Positions 43,518-53,026 of a DNA stretch of 64,000 nt are shown here, piece by piece. The notes under the pieces were generated by a model. It saw nothing but the letters and a program-made list of their open reading frames with translations, had not been told where the DNA came from and did no database searches. Made by a program: the position numbers and the translations under genes. How positions within the stretch are numbered: the first letter of the stretch is position 1; each line of letters begins with the position of its first letter. Source of the DNA: Anthropogastromicrobium sp052273485 (lineage in GTDB: Bacteria > Bacillota > Clostridia > Lachnospirales > Lachnospiraceae); assembly GCA_052273485.1 (NCBI GenBank), contig DAVZID010000008.1, positions 1-64,000 on the forward strand, given 5' to 3'.

Positions 43518-44579
43518 ATGGAAACAAAAATTATTCGGGTAACAAAAGAAAACATGGAGGAAACTGCAAAAGCGGCAGCAAAAGTATGGGCAGAAGGCGG
43601 ACTTGTCGCATTCCCGACAGAGACTGTATATGGTCTTGGCGGAAATGGCTTGAATAAAGAAGCATCAAAGAAAATTTACGCTGCAAAAGGCCGCCCATCC
43701 GATAATCCGTTAATTTTGCACATTGCCGAGATGGAGCAGTTCTATCCGCTTATAAAGACAGACAACGCAAAGATCATAGCGCGTGCAGAGGCACTTGCCG
43801 ATGCGTTCTGGCCGGGACCGCTGACGATGATTTTGCCGAAGGCTGATAACATTCCTTATGAGACAACCGGAGGACTCGACACAGTTGCAATTCGTATGCC
43901 ATCCCATCTGGTAGCACACGCACTTTTGCAGGAGTGCAAACTTCCGATCGCAGCACCGAGTGCCAATTTGTCTGGTCGTCCGAGTCCGACAAGCGCCAGT
44001 CATGTAATCGAGGACATGGATGGACGTATTGAAATGATCATTGATGGCGGTGATGTCGGCATTGGTGTAGAGTCCACAATTATTGATTTAACAGGTGACG
44101 TTCCGATGCTACTTCGTCCTGGCTTTGTAACGCCAGAGATGCTGCAGCAGGTATTAGGCACAGTAGAGACAGATGCCGCAGTTTATCGTCAGGTGGGAAA
44201 AGATGTGCATCCAAAGGCACCAGGTATGAAGTATCGCCATTATGCGCCAAAGGCATCTATGGTTTTAGTAGAAGGTGCGCAGGATCAGGTGATTACTTAT
44301 ATTAACGAAGAGGCAAAAAAGAAGAGAGAGCAGGGGCTTCGTATTGGAATTATGGCAACAGATGAGTCCAAGGATCAGTATCAGGCAGATGTAATTCTTT
44401 CAGTCGGAAGTCGTGCTTCTATGGACAGTGTAGCACACAATTTGTTCCGTGCACTTCGCGAATTTGACGAAGAAAATGTAGATTTCATTTATTCTGAGAG
44501 CTTTGACGCGAGTGGCTGTGGCTTTGCCGTGATGAATCGTCTGCTGAAGGCAGCTGGACATCAGGTTGTAAAGCTGTAA
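43518..44579 (+). CDS. Threonylcarbamoyl-AMP synthase, Sua5 type
   Basis: Makes threonylcarbamoyl-AMP for the t6A37 modification of ANN-decoding tRNAs. The 353-residue protein has the YrdC core (GLVAFPTETVYGLGGNG, KIYAAKGRPSDNPLILHI, AAPSANLSGRPSPTSASHV, GVESTIIDLTG) and, after about 210, the Sua5 C-terminal domain, so it is Sua5 and not the short TsaC. The motif APGMKYRHYAPKA marks the linker. AAGGACC is a modest ribosome site. A hairpin follows the stop. Confidence 0.94.
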   Translation: METKIIRVTKENMEETAKAAAKVWAEGGLVAFPTETVYGLGGNGLNKEASKKIYAAKGRPSDNPLILHIAEMEQFYPLIKTDNAKIIARAEALADAFWPGPLTMILPKADNIPYETTGGLDTVAIRMPSHLVAHALLQECKLPIAAPSANLSGRPSPTSASHVIEDMDGRIEMIIDGGDVGIGVESTIIDLTGDVPMLLRPGFVTPEMLQQVLGTVETDAAVYRQVGKDVHPKAPGMKYRHYAPKASMVLVEGAQDQVITYINEEAKKKREQGLRIGIMATDESKDQYQADVILSVGSRASMDSVAHNLFRALREFDEENVDFIYSESFDASGCGFAVMNRLLKAAGHQVVKL

Positions 44580-44593
44580 GACATTGTAATTTT

Positions 44594-44623
44594 AAGAGGA
44601 TGGGCCAATTGGCTCATCCTCTT
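44594..44623. terminator. Terminator hairpin after sua5
   Basis: AAGAGGATGGGCC (44594-44606) pairs with GGCTCATCCTCTT (44611-44623). The T-run is short, so strength is uncertain. Confidence 0.65.
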
Positions 44624-44736
44624 TGCATGTGTATCGAACAATACAATACTTCAAAAATAGAATTGATAAAATATTCTGACAATATAAGTATGCAAAATAA
44701 GGTAAAAAATAATTTAAAAAAATACAAGAAAAATGC

Positions 44737-44765
44737 TTGACAAAACAAAAGACACATGCTATATT
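44737..44765 (+). promoter_or_regulatory. Near-consensus promoter of the A-rich transcript
   Basis: TTGACA (44737-44742), 17 bp, TATATT (44760-44765). No protein gene follows for about 950 bases. Confidence 0.75.
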
Positions 44766-44771
44766 AGAGAC

Positions 44772-45519
44772 ACAAACAAAGAAAGACAAAACAAGTAAGA
44801 AAAAAGAAAAATTCTTACTAAAAAATCTAAGAAAAGGAGGTACGGTCCAATGGGACAGTAAGTCAAAGCTAGCAAAAGCTGAAAAAGCAAAATTCATCAA
44901 AATGAGGTACGGACCGATGGGACGGTAAAGCAAGATCATAAAAGATCAAAAAGACAGAGCTGAAAAGCAAAATGATTGGAAAGAGGTACAGTCCAATGGC
45001 ATAGAGAAAAGCCAGTAGGCAAACAAAATAGAAAGAAAAACAGATAAATGATTGTCAGACAGAATTTGATAAAATCAATTCGGTAAAATGACAAAAATAA
45101 ATAAAAGTTTTTCAAGTTTCACAAAGGTTTGTAGCGAATTGTTGAAGAGAATCAGTTAAGCATAAGCAATTAAATAGTTGAGCGATAAGCAATCCAAATT
45201 GTGAATAAGCAAAACGAAGATCAAAAGATAAGCTTAAACAAGAAAACGGTTCAAGGCCGATGACATAAAAGTTTCATAGTTAGATCGTGAAAATAGATAA
45301 CCAGAAGAAACTAGTCAACAGCTTACAAGAAAGAACAAAAAGAAGCAAAAACAGAAACAAAGAACTAGCAAACGAAGGCAAAAGAAGATAAAGAAGAACG
45401 GAAGAAAAAATAAAAGCTTAAAGAAACCAAAAGAACTAAGATAACCGAAAGAGGTATAATCCGATGGATGAAATAGTTTGATAGCGGGCATCAGGAAAAT
45501 AAAAAGATGCCCGCTTTTT
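44772..45519 (+). ncRNA. Putative A-rich transcript with repeated RBS-ATG-stop motifs
   Basis: Bounded by a strong promoter and a terminator, about 750 bases, very A-rich, with no convincing ORF. Near its 5' end a hairpin forms (AGTAAGAA 44794-44801, TTCTTACT 44812-44819). A motif of the form GAGGTA-N4-CCR-ATGG occurs four times, with ATG at 44850, 44917, 44996 and 45464. Each ATG is followed by a stop after 3, 3, 2 and 5 codons. Read from the AGG instead, all four give Arg-Tyr-(Gly/Ser/Asn)-Pro-Met followed by a quick stop. The stretch 45030-45440 holds no further clear copy. Family and role are unknown. Confidence 0.55.
45484..45519 (+). terminator. Rho-independent terminator ending the A-rich transcript
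   Basis: GCGGGCATC (45484-45492) pairs perfectly with GATGCCCGC (45506-45514), followed by TTTTT. Confidence 0.88.
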
Positions 45520-45714
45520 CGTGTGCAAAAAAGAATCTTTCCGGTGGTTTGTGTTCATTGTTTTTGAAGATAATTTATGGTATAATTTTGACAAAATGAT
45601 GAAAAATCGTTTCATAAAAGAAAGACAAGGATTCTCTCTTCTCAAAGGTGGAAGGATGAATTGAAGCAAATAGAAGAAACAAATAGAAATACAGAAAAGG
45701 ATATGGAGGAAACT

Positions 45715-47787
45715 ATGAATTATATTTTGGGAAAGTCAGACTGGAAAACGATGCAGCGAGGAGAGGAGCATAGCTTCCTGTTAGTAAATGGTTTAGGCGG
45801 CTACTGCAGTCAGACAGTAATCGGGTCGAATGCGCGCCACGACCACAATTTGCTGACCGCAGCGCTTGTAGCGCCGACAAAACGTTTTGCAATGGTGCGC
45901 CGCATGGAGGAAATTCTCCATGTAGGAACCAATACGTATCGTCTTGATTCGCAATGCTATGTCACATCGGCAGATGATGCACTTGGATTTCGATATTTGG
46001 ACAGCTTTTTTTATGACGGTCTGCCGTGTTGGGAATATATGGCAGAGGGCGTGCGTGTCACAAAGCGTTTCACACTGGTATATGGTACAAATAGCCTTGC
46101 GATACAGTACAAGCTTCAGGCAGATGAGGGCGTGGATGCGTGGTTGGAGGTGATCCCAGTGTACGGATTTCATTCTAAGAATGATCGTCCACTTACCTAC
46201 GATCCAATCATTTGTCAGGAAAAAGCTCATTTACTTGAGATGACATCAAAAGAAGCTACTTTATATCTGGACACGGACGGAAGCATCGATCCGATGGAGG
46301 AAACTGTCGTTCAGTGGTATCGTTTTGATCAGGATGGCCCGGATGGTCGTGATGGCTGGGGCGGTGGACGAAAGCTTCATCGAATTATGTCTGCACACAC
46401 GGCGGATGAGGAGAACGACAGCCGCGTATTAAATGGCAACACCACACTTAATTTGCTGTATGGCATGGATGAGAGTTGGATGTTTCATATGGCGACCGTT
46501 GCTGAAAAAATGGAAAACGATCGCACAGCTGTGTTTGCTCTTTTGTGGAATCAGGAGAAGAACCGTCAGGAAACAATCATGAAAAAAAGTGGCCGAACAA
46601 GTGAGGCAGCACGTCAGTTGGCAGTCAGTGCGCAGGCACACCTGACAAGACGTGATTCGACCGATGGCATGAGCATCATGGCAGGTTTCCCATTCTTTGG
46701 TGATTGGGGACGCGATACGATGATTGCATTCTATGGCTGCACGCTGGCAATCGGTGAGATGGAGGCCGCAAAGAGCATTTTAAAAACCTTCATGCGCTAT
46801 TGCCGCAAGGGCATTATGCCAAACTTATTCCCGGAGGGAAAAGACGAAGTATTGTATAACACCGTTGATGCATCCCTTCTATTTATCAATGCACTGTGGG
46901 ATTATTTGCAGCATGTGACTGATGAGGAACGCGACGATGCATTTGAGGCGGAGGCAATAAAGACTGCCGAATCCATTATCAGCTGGTATGCGAAAGGAAC
47001 TGATTATAACATTCATATGGAAGAAGATGGACTTCTTGCAGCCGGAAATGGACTATGGCAGTTAACTTGGATGGATGTGCGCTTTGGCGATATCTTGCCA
47101 ACACCGCGCCATGGAAAGCCAGTTGAAATCAATGCCTACTGGTACAATGCAGTTTGTATTTTGCGTGAGCTTTTCAAAAAGCAGGGAGAAAGTGAAAAGG
47201 CAGCACGTCTTGACGCACTGTCTGCAAAGATCAAGACAAGTTTCCTTTCAAAATTTACAAAGCCGGATGGCACGCTCTACGATGTGCTTCCAGAAAAAGG
47301 AGAGCCAGATGCCTCATCAAAGCAGGTTCGCTGCAATGAAATCTTTGCGCTTACGATGCCATTTACGATGATTGAGGAAAAGCAGGCAAAGGCCATTCTT
47401 GCACAGGTAAGAAGAGAGCTTTATACGCCAGTGGGACTACGAAGTCTTTCTTTATATGATCCACAATTTCATCCGCACTACGGCGGTTCCCAGTTTGAGC
47501 GTGATATGGCATATCATCAGGGAACGGTTTGGGCATATCCGCTTGGTGCTTACTACCGCGCATGTGTGCGCTTTGCTGAAGAACCAAAGGAAACGGCAAA
47601 GGCTGTTTTGCATCAGCTCGATCAGTTAAAGGCAGCATTGTCCGAAGGATGTCTTGGTCAGATTGCAGAGATCTATGATGGTGAGTGCCCAGGTGAGTCG
47701 AGGGGCTGCTTTGCACAGGCATGGAGTGTGGCAGAGCTGCTTCGCGCTTACGAGGATGCTGAGAATACAGTCAGGAGGAACTCATGA
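45715..47787 (+). CDS. Glycogen debranching enzyme (amylo-alpha-1,6-glucosidase)
   Basis: A 690-residue cytoplasmic enzyme of the bacterial/archaeal GDE family. The N-terminal domain opens LLVNGLGGYCSQTVIGSNARHDHNLL, and the C-terminal (alpha/alpha)6 domain has GFPFFGDWGRDTMIAFYG near 325, GIMPNLFPEGKDEVLYNTVDASLLF and GTVWAYPLGAYYRA. It removes alpha-1,6 branches during glycogen or maltodextrin use. ATG 45715 has GGAGG 5 bases before it; the longer frame from TTG 45661 is not needed. The stop overlaps the nth start (ATGA). Confidence 0.9.
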   Translation: MNYILGKSDWKTMQRGEEHSFLLVNGLGGYCSQTVIGSNARHDHNLLTAALVAPTKRFAMVRRMEEILHVGTNTYRLDSQCYVTSADDALGFRYLDSFFYDGLPCWEYMAEGVRVTKRFTLVYGTNSLAIQYKLQADEGVDAWLEVIPVYGFHSKNDRPLTYDPIICQEKAHLLEMTSKEATLYLDTDGSIDPMEETVVQWYRFDQDGPDGRDGWGGGRKLHRIMSAHTADEENDSRVLNGNTTLNLLYGMDESWMFHMATVAEKMENDRTAVFALLWNQEKNRQETIMKKSGRTSEAARQLAVSAQAHLTRRDSTDGMSIMAGFPFFGDWGRDTMIAFYGCTLAIGEMEAAKSILKTFMRYCRKGIMPNLFPEGKDEVLYNTVDASLLFINALWDYLQHVTDEERDDAFEAEAIKTAESIISWYAKGTDYNIHMEEDGLLAAGNGLWQLTWMDVRFGDILPTPRHGKPVEINAYWYNAVCILRELFKKQGESEKAARLDALSAKIKTSFLSKFTKPDGTLYDVLPEKGEPDASSKQVRCNEIFALTMPFTMIEEKQAKAILAQVRRELYTPVGLRSLSLYDPQFHPHYGGSQFERDMAYHQGTVWAYPLGAYYRACVRFAEEPKETAKAVLHQLDQLKAALSEGCLGQIAEIYDGECPGESRGCFAQAWSVAELLRAYEDAENTVRRNS

Positions 47788-48500
47788 CAACAAAGGAGTT
47801 TACAGAGCAGGACGAACAAACACAGCAGAAGTCTGAAAAACAAAAGCTGACGCCCAAAGAGCTTGCGCTTGAGACGATCGCACGTTTAAAAAAGGAATAC
47901 CCAGATGCCGGATGCACACTAGAATATGAGGATGCATGGAAGCTTCTAATCAGCGTTCGCCTCGCAGCACAGTGTACCGATGCCAGAGTCAATCAGGTGG
48001 TGCCAGGGCTATATGCAAAGTTTCCAACGATCAGTGCACTTGCCGATGCAAACGAGTCTGAAATCGAAGAAATTGTGCGTCCATGTGGATTAGGAAAAAG
48101 TAAGGCAAGAGACATCAAAGCCTGTATGACCATGCTTCGCGATGTGTACGATTGCAAGGTGCCGGACAATTTTAATGAACTGTTAAAATTGCCGGGTGTC
48201 GGCAGAAAGAGTGCGAACTTAATTATGGGTGACGTATTTGGAAAGCCAGCAATGGTAACCGATACTCATTGCATTCGCCTTTGCAACCGTATTGGTCTGG
48301 TGCATGACATTAAAGAGCCGAAAAAGGTGGAGATGGCGCTGTGGAAGATTGTGCCGCCAGAAGAAGGCAGTGATCTTTGCCATCGCTTTGTCATGCATGG
48401 ACGAGAGGTCTGTACCGCAAGGACGACACCATATTGCGATCGCTGTTGCCTAAGTGACATCTGTGAGAAAAATGGTGTCAAAACAAAAAATGACAAATAA
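47784..48500 (+). CDS. nth: Endonuclease III
   Basis: DNA N-glycosylase/AP lyase for oxidised pyrimidines. The 238-residue protein has the helix-hairpin-helix LPGVGRKSANLIMG with the catalytic Lys nearby, the catalytic Asp in MVTDTHCIRLCNRIGL, and the 4Fe-4S loop with Cys spacing C-x6-C-x2-C-x5-C at the end (CTARTTPYC...). It has about 25 extra polar residues at the N-terminus. AGGAGG lies just before the ATG inside the debranching gene, to which it is coupled. Confidence 0.95.
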   Translation: MTTKEFTEQDEQTQQKSEKQKLTPKELALETIARLKKEYPDAGCTLEYEDAWKLLISVRLAAQCTDARVNQVVPGLYAKFPTISALADANESEIEEIVRPCGLGKSKARDIKACMTMLRDVYDCKVPDNFNELLKLPGVGRKSANLIMGDVFGKPAMVTDTHCIRLCNRIGLVHDIKEPKKVEMALWKIVPPEEGSDLCHRFVMHGREVCTARTTPYCDRCCLSDICEKNGVKTKNDK

Positions 48501-48627
48501 GCAGACAAGACAAGAAAAAAAGGAAAGCGCAAGCAAAACAAAGTATGAAGCAAAACAGAACCAAACAAAAAGGAAAAACAAACAACAATAGGAACAATCA
48601 ACAAAGAGAAAAAGGAGATACGAAATT

Positions 48628-50577
48628 ATGAAATTAACAGTATCACAGAAAAAGACAACACCAATTTCAAAGGATCTGGTTGGCGTATTTTTTGAGGACA
48701 TCAATTATGGCGCGGATGGCGGCATCTATGCCGAGCTGATTGAGAATCGCAACTTCGAATTTGTAGACTGCTATGGTGATAAGGGTGATTATTATACCAT
48801 TTTTGATGGAGGCTACGGTTGGAAGGCATATCCGGCAGAGGACAGTGCCCGTCTTCAGGTTGTTTGCGGAAGCCCGGTTTCCGATGAGAATCCGCATTAT
48901 CTTCGGTTTACTGCAAATAAGGCAGGAGCTGGTTTTTCCAATCAGGCGTATAGTGGCATTGCATTAAAGAAGGGTGCTTCGTATAATGTTTCCTTCTATG
49001 CGAGAGCAGTCAGCTTCTTAGGTGAGATCACGGCAAAAGTTGTAAAGGATGGCGTAACTTATGCCGAAGGCAGCGTGCAGATGGCAGAGGAAGAAAAAAT
49101 GCACTATTGGCACAAATATACTCTTACCGTAACGGCATCCGAGGATGTAAATGGTGCGCTGTTTGTATTAGCACTTGCAGAGGCAGGAACAGCTGAGTTT
49201 GATTTTGTCTCCATGATTCCGGCGGATGCGGTAGCAGGTGTATTTCGTAAGGATACCTTTGAGTTATTACAGTCCTTAAAGCCAGCATTCATGCGTTTCC
49301 CAGGCGGTTGTATCGTAGAGGGAAATACAATGTCCAACCGCTATCGTTTTAAGGATACCTTAAAACCAATCGAGGACAGAAAGTGCAACTGGAACCGTTG
49401 GGCCGTACATAACAACCGCAAGGAAAATGGTTTCCACAGCGTATTTTCTCATTACAATCAGACCCTTGGAATTGGCTACTATGAGTTCTTCTTACTGTGT
49501 GATCTGATCGGTGCAAAGCCGCTGCCAGTTATGAATGTCGGAATGGCTTGTCAGTATCAGTCTTATGAGTACATGGAGATTGGAAGCCCGGAGTTTGAGC
49601 AGATGGTTCAGGATACGCTTGATTTGATCGAGTTTGCAAATGGCGATGAGAACAGCGAGTGGGGACGTGTTCGTGTAAGTCTTGGTCACAAAGCACCGTT
49701 TGGTCTGGAGTATCTGGGAATTGGAAATGAGCAGTGGCAGATGGATAATACGGATTTCTTTGCCCGTTATAAGATTTTCGAGCAGCGCATCCATGCAGTA
49801 TACCCACAGATCAAGCTGATCGGTTCTGCAGGACCAGATGTCACCTCACAGCATTACACCGATGCGTGGGCGTTCTATCGCAAGGAAAAGGCAAGCAATC
49901 CAAACTTTGTTTATGCAATTGATGAGCATTATTATATGCCGCCACAGTGGTTCTTAGAGCACAATGATTTCTATGATAAGTATCCAAGAGACATTAAGGT
50001 ATTTGCTGGTGAGTATGCCGCTCACAATCCAGAAATCAATGTAGCACATGTCAGCAAGAATAACTGGAAGGCTGGTATCAGTGAGGCTGCTTTCCTGACT
50101 GGAATTGAGCGAAATGCCGATGTCGTTGCATTGTCCTCCTACGCACCGCTGTTTGCAAGAGTCAATTATACACAGTGGGCACCGGATTTGATCTGGATGG
50201 ACGAGAATACGAGCTGGGGAACACCGAGCTACTATGTACAGAAGCTGTTTGCTGCTTTCCATGCAAAGGATACACTTGATTTAGGAACTCAGATTGAAGA
50301 ACTTCGCGCACAGGGAATTTATTGCAGCGCAGGAGAGGCAGAGGATGGCACTGTCATTGTAAAGATGGTTAACACAACGGACAATGCCGTATCCATTTCT
50401 CTTGCGGATGAGAAAGGAAATGCACTGACACCAGTTCGTGAGACCGTAATGTGTGCAGCACTTACCGATTACAACTGCGCAGAGCATCCAGAGACGGTTG
50501 TACCAAAGGAAATCGCTGTAAATGGCAGCGAGGTTACACTGGCACCGCAGAGCTTCGTGATCGTTGAAATTAAGTAA
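48628..50577 (+). CDS. GH51 alpha-L-arabinofuranosidase
   Basis: Releases arabinose from arabino-oligosaccharides; without a signal peptide it acts on imported substrate. The 649-residue protein begins ISKDLVGVFFEDINYGADGG, has a carbohydrate-binding-like insert (about 60-195), the core RFPGGCIVEGN and the catalytic Glu368 (GIGNEQW, acid/base) and Glu462 (FAGEYAAH, nucleophile). AAAGGAG precedes the ATG. The 127 bases before it contain only Lys-codon-like A-rich sequence. It neighbours rhamnulose-phosphate aldolase, consistent with plant cell-wall sugar use. Confidence 0.92.
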   Translation: MKLTVSQKKTTPISKDLVGVFFEDINYGADGGIYAELIENRNFEFVDCYGDKGDYYTIFDGGYGWKAYPAEDSARLQVVCGSPVSDENPHYLRFTANKAGAGFSNQAYSGIALKKGASYNVSFYARAVSFLGEITAKVVKDGVTYAEGSVQMAEEEKMHYWHKYTLTVTASEDVNGALFVLALAEAGTAEFDFVSMIPADAVAGVFRKDTFELLQSLKPAFMRFPGGCIVEGNTMSNRYRFKDTLKPIEDRKCNWNRWAVHNNRKENGFHSVFSHYNQTLGIGYYEFFLLCDLIGAKPLPVMNVGMACQYQSYEYMEIGSPEFEQMVQDTLDLIEFANGDENSEWGRVRVSLGHKAPFGLEYLGIGNEQWQMDNTDFFARYKIFEQRIHAVYPQIKLIGSAGPDVTSQHYTDAWAFYRKEKASNPNFVYAIDEHYYMPPQWFLEHNDFYDKYPRDIKVFAGEYAAHNPEINVAHVSKNNWKAGISEAAFLTGIERNADVVALSSYAPLFARVNYTQWAPDLIWMDENTSWGTPSYYVQKLFAAFHAKDTLDLGTQIEELRAQGIYCSAGEAEDGTVIVKMVNTTDNAVSISLADEKGNALTPVRETVMCAALTDYNCAEHPETVVPKEIAVNGSEVTLAPQSFVIVEIK

Positions 50578-50671
50578 TTAAAGTACGGTTCAATCCGTGA
50601 ACGGCAGTGATTATAGTCGAAATTAGATAATATTCATCAAAAAAAGACTTTCTTTTTGGTACAAAATAAGG

Positions 50672-50677
50672 TATAAT
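50672..50677 (+). promoter_or_regulatory. Probable -10 box for rhaD
   Basis: TATAAT at 50672-50677 with only a weak TTTCTT at -35 position (50649-50654), which would suit an activator-dependent promoter. Confidence 0.45.
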
Positions 50678-50773
50678 GTGGGCAAGTGCGCAGAGTAAAG
50701 TAATATGCAGAAGGCGTTCTGCGTTTCTATAAGCGATAAGCTGTCAATAGACAGCAGACAGGAGAATACGATC

Positions 50774-51598
50774 ATGAAGTTTTTAGATGCAGAATTTGTT
50801 CAGGGATTCATCCGTATGGCAAACGATGGCTGGGAGCAGGGCTGGCATGAGAGAAACGGCGGAAACCTTTCTTACCGTGTAAAGCCAGAGGAAGTAGAGT
50901 CTGTTAAAGAGAATTTTGAGCCAAAGGAGTGGAAGCCGATCGGTACAAGTGTTCCGAATCTGGCAGGAGAGTATTTCCTGGTAACAGGAAGCGGCAAATA
51001 CTTCCGTAACGTAATCATTAAGCCAGAGGACTCCATGTGTATGATCGAGGTAGACGATAAGGGCGAAAATTACCGCATCGTATGGGGCCTTGTAAATGGT
51101 GGAAGACCGACCAGTGAGCTGCCGTCTCATCTGATGAACCATGAAGTAAAGAAGCTTGCAACAAACGGCAAGTATCGTGTTATTTATCATGCACATACCA
51201 CTAATGTAATCGCTTTAACCTTCGTTCTTCCGTTAGAGGACAAGGTATTCACAAGAGAACTGTGGGAGATGGCTACTGAGTGTCCTGTTGTATTCCCGGA
51301 TGGCGTAGGCGTTGTTCCGTGGATGGTTCCAGGCGGAAGAGACATCGCAGTTGCTACCAGCGAGCTGATGAAGAAGTATGATGTAGCAATTTGGGCTCAT
51401 CATGGAATGTTTGCAGCAGGCGAGGATTTTGATCTGACCTTCGGTCTGATGCATACCGTAGAGAAGTCTGCTGAAATTCTTGTTAAGATGCTGTCCATGC
51501 AGCCAAACAAGCGTCAGACCATCACTCCTCAGAATTTCCGTGATCTGGCAAGAGATTTCAAGGTAACACTTCCAGAGGAGTTCCTTTACGAGAAGTAA
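50774..51598 (+). CDS. rhaD: Rhamnulose-1-phosphate aldolase
   Basis: Class II zinc aldolase that splits L-rhamnulose 1-phosphate into dihydroxyacetone phosphate and L-lactaldehyde. The 274-residue protein has the family length, WHERNGGNLSYRV near 24, zinc ligands His139 and His141 in YHAHTTN, a third His in AIWAHHGMFAAGEDF, and the Glu in NGGRPTSELPSH. ATG 50774 has GGAGA 8 bases before it; earlier ATG 50705 lacks a ribosome site. The isomerase and kinase of the pathway are not in the window. The lactaldehyde product fits the next gene. Confidence 0.93.
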   Translation: MKFLDAEFVQGFIRMANDGWEQGWHERNGGNLSYRVKPEEVESVKENFEPKEWKPIGTSVPNLAGEYFLVTGSGKYFRNVIIKPEDSMCMIEVDDKGENYRIVWGLVNGGRPTSELPSHLMNHEVKKLATNGKYRVIYHAHTTNVIALTFVLPLEDKVFTRELWEMATECPVVFPDGVGVVPWMVPGGRDIAVATSELMKKYDVAIWAHHGMFAAGEDFDLTFGLMHTVEKSAEILVKMLSMQPNKRQTITPQNFRDLARDFKVTLPEEFLYEK

Positions 51599-51720
51599 AA
51601 AATAAAGAAATATTTAAGTTTGTTTGCTCCAGAGCAGGTTGGGGCAGATCACGATTGTGATTGCCCTGACTGTATCTGTCAGAAGATATTATATTATTAT
51701 ATCAAAGGAGAAAAAAACAA

Positions 51721-52869
51721 ATGGCTAACAGATTTGTGTTAAACGAGACATCTTATCATGGCGCAGGCGCAATCAAGGAGATTGCTACCGAGGCAAAGGG
51801 AAGAGGATTCAAGAAGGCATTCGTATGCTCCGATCCGGATCTGATTAAGTTTGGCGTTACCCAGAAGGTAATTGACGTACTGGAGGGAGCTGGCCTTGAT
51901 TATGAGATCTACTCCAACATTAAGCCAAACCCAACAATCGAGAACGTACAGACTGGTGTTGCAGCATTCAAGAAGTCTGGTGCTGATTATCTGATCGCAA
52001 TCGGTGGTGGTTCTTCTATGGATACCGCAAAGGGTATCGGTATTGTTATCGCAAACCCAGAGTTTGAGGATATCAGAAGCCTTGAGGGCGTTGCTCCGAC
52101 AAAGAACAAGTCCGTTCCGATTTTCGCTGTTCCGACAACTGCTGGTACTGCAGCAGAGGTTACCATTAACTACGTTATCACTGATGTTGAGAAGAATCGT
52201 AAGATGGTATGCGTAGACCCGAAGGATATTCCGGTTGTTGCATTTGTTGATCCAGAGATGATGTCCAGTATGCCAAAGGGCCTGACTGCTGCAACTGGTA
52301 TGGATGCGCTGACTCATGCAATCGAGGGTTACATCACCGCAGGCGCTTGGGAGCTGTCTGATATGTTCCACTTAAAGGCAATCGAGATCATTTCTAGAAG
52401 CCTTCGCAATGCAGTAGCAAACACTCCAGAGGGAAGAGCAGACATGGCTCTTGGACAGTACGTTGCAGGTATGGGATTCTCCAACGTAGGTCTTGGAATC
52501 GTTCACTCCATGGCACATCCGTTAGGAGCTCTGTATGATACACCGCACGGTGTTGCAAATGCAATCATTCTTCCAACCGTTATGGAGTACAATGCTCCGG
52601 CTACCGGCGAGAAGTATCGTGAGATCGCAAGAGCAATGGGCGTTCAGGGTGTTGATGACATGACTCAGGAAGAGTACCGCAAGGCAGCAATTGACGCAGT
52701 TCGTAAGCTGTCTGAGGATGTTGGTATTCCAGCTGACTTAAAGGCTATCGTTAAGGAAGAGGATATTCCATTCTTAGCTCAGTCCGCATACGATGACGCT
52801 TGCAGACCAGGTAACCCGAGAGAGACCAGCGTTGAGGAGATTGCAGAGCTGTATAAGTCTCTGATCTAA
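51721..52869 (+). CDS. fucO: Lactaldehyde reductase (iron-containing alcohol dehydrogenase)
   Basis: Reduces L-lactaldehyde to L-1,2-propanediol with NADH. The 382-residue group III alcohol dehydrogenase closely follows FucO: opening NRFVLNETSYHGAGAI, NAD-binding GGGSSMDTAKGIGI, iron ligands in GMDALTHAIEGY and HSMAHPLGALYDTPHGVANA. AAAGGAG precedes the ATG. The 122-base gap after rhaD has a hairpin (about 51642-51666) without a T-run, so the two are probably co-expressed. Propanediol is a known fermentation product of rhamnose and fucose. Confidence 0.94.
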   Translation: MANRFVLNETSYHGAGAIKEIATEAKGRGFKKAFVCSDPDLIKFGVTQKVIDVLEGAGLDYEIYSNIKPNPTIENVQTGVAAFKKSGADYLIAIGGGSSMDTAKGIGIVIANPEFEDIRSLEGVAPTKNKSVPIFAVPTTAGTAAEVTINYVITDVEKNRKMVCVDPKDIPVVAFVDPEMMSSMPKGLTAATGMDALTHAIEGYITAGAWELSDMFHLKAIEIISRSLRNAVANTPEGRADMALGQYVAGMGFSNVGLGIVHSMAHPLGALYDTPHGVANAIILPTVMEYNAPATGEKYREIARAMGVQGVDDMTQEEYRKAAIDAVRKLSEDVGIPADLKAIVKEEDIPFLAQSAYDDACRPGNPRETSVEEIAELYKSLI

Positions 52870-52928
52870 TCAGATTGAAAAAAAAGAACGACAGTAGTGG
52901 ACAAAAGAGACCCCACTGTCACGAGTGG

Positions 52929-52963
52929 AAAGCTGTCGGCGTTTGCTGACGGCTTTCTTTGTT
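52929..52963 (+). terminator. Terminator after fucO
   Basis: AAAGCTGTCGGC (52929-52940) pairs with GCTGACGGCTTT (52945-52956) with wobbles, then CTTTGTT. A second hairpin (52890-52920, GACAGT/ACTGTC ends) precedes it. Confidence 0.65.
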
Positions 52964-53026
52964 AATTTATTAACATACAGAATTACATTTCTAGTAGCGC
53001 AGGCAGTGCGCAGAAACGAGGTTCCT

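Noticed and set aside
43118..43555. Minus-strand ORF of 145 codons over the same repeat region
   Set aside because: No ribosome site and it overlaps the start of the sua5-type gene; the openness is due to the 48-bp period.
44737..44928. ORF of 63 codons starting at TTG
   Set aside because: Its start codon is the -35 box TTGACA, so it cannot be transcribed whole; only its last codons fall in the repeat motif.
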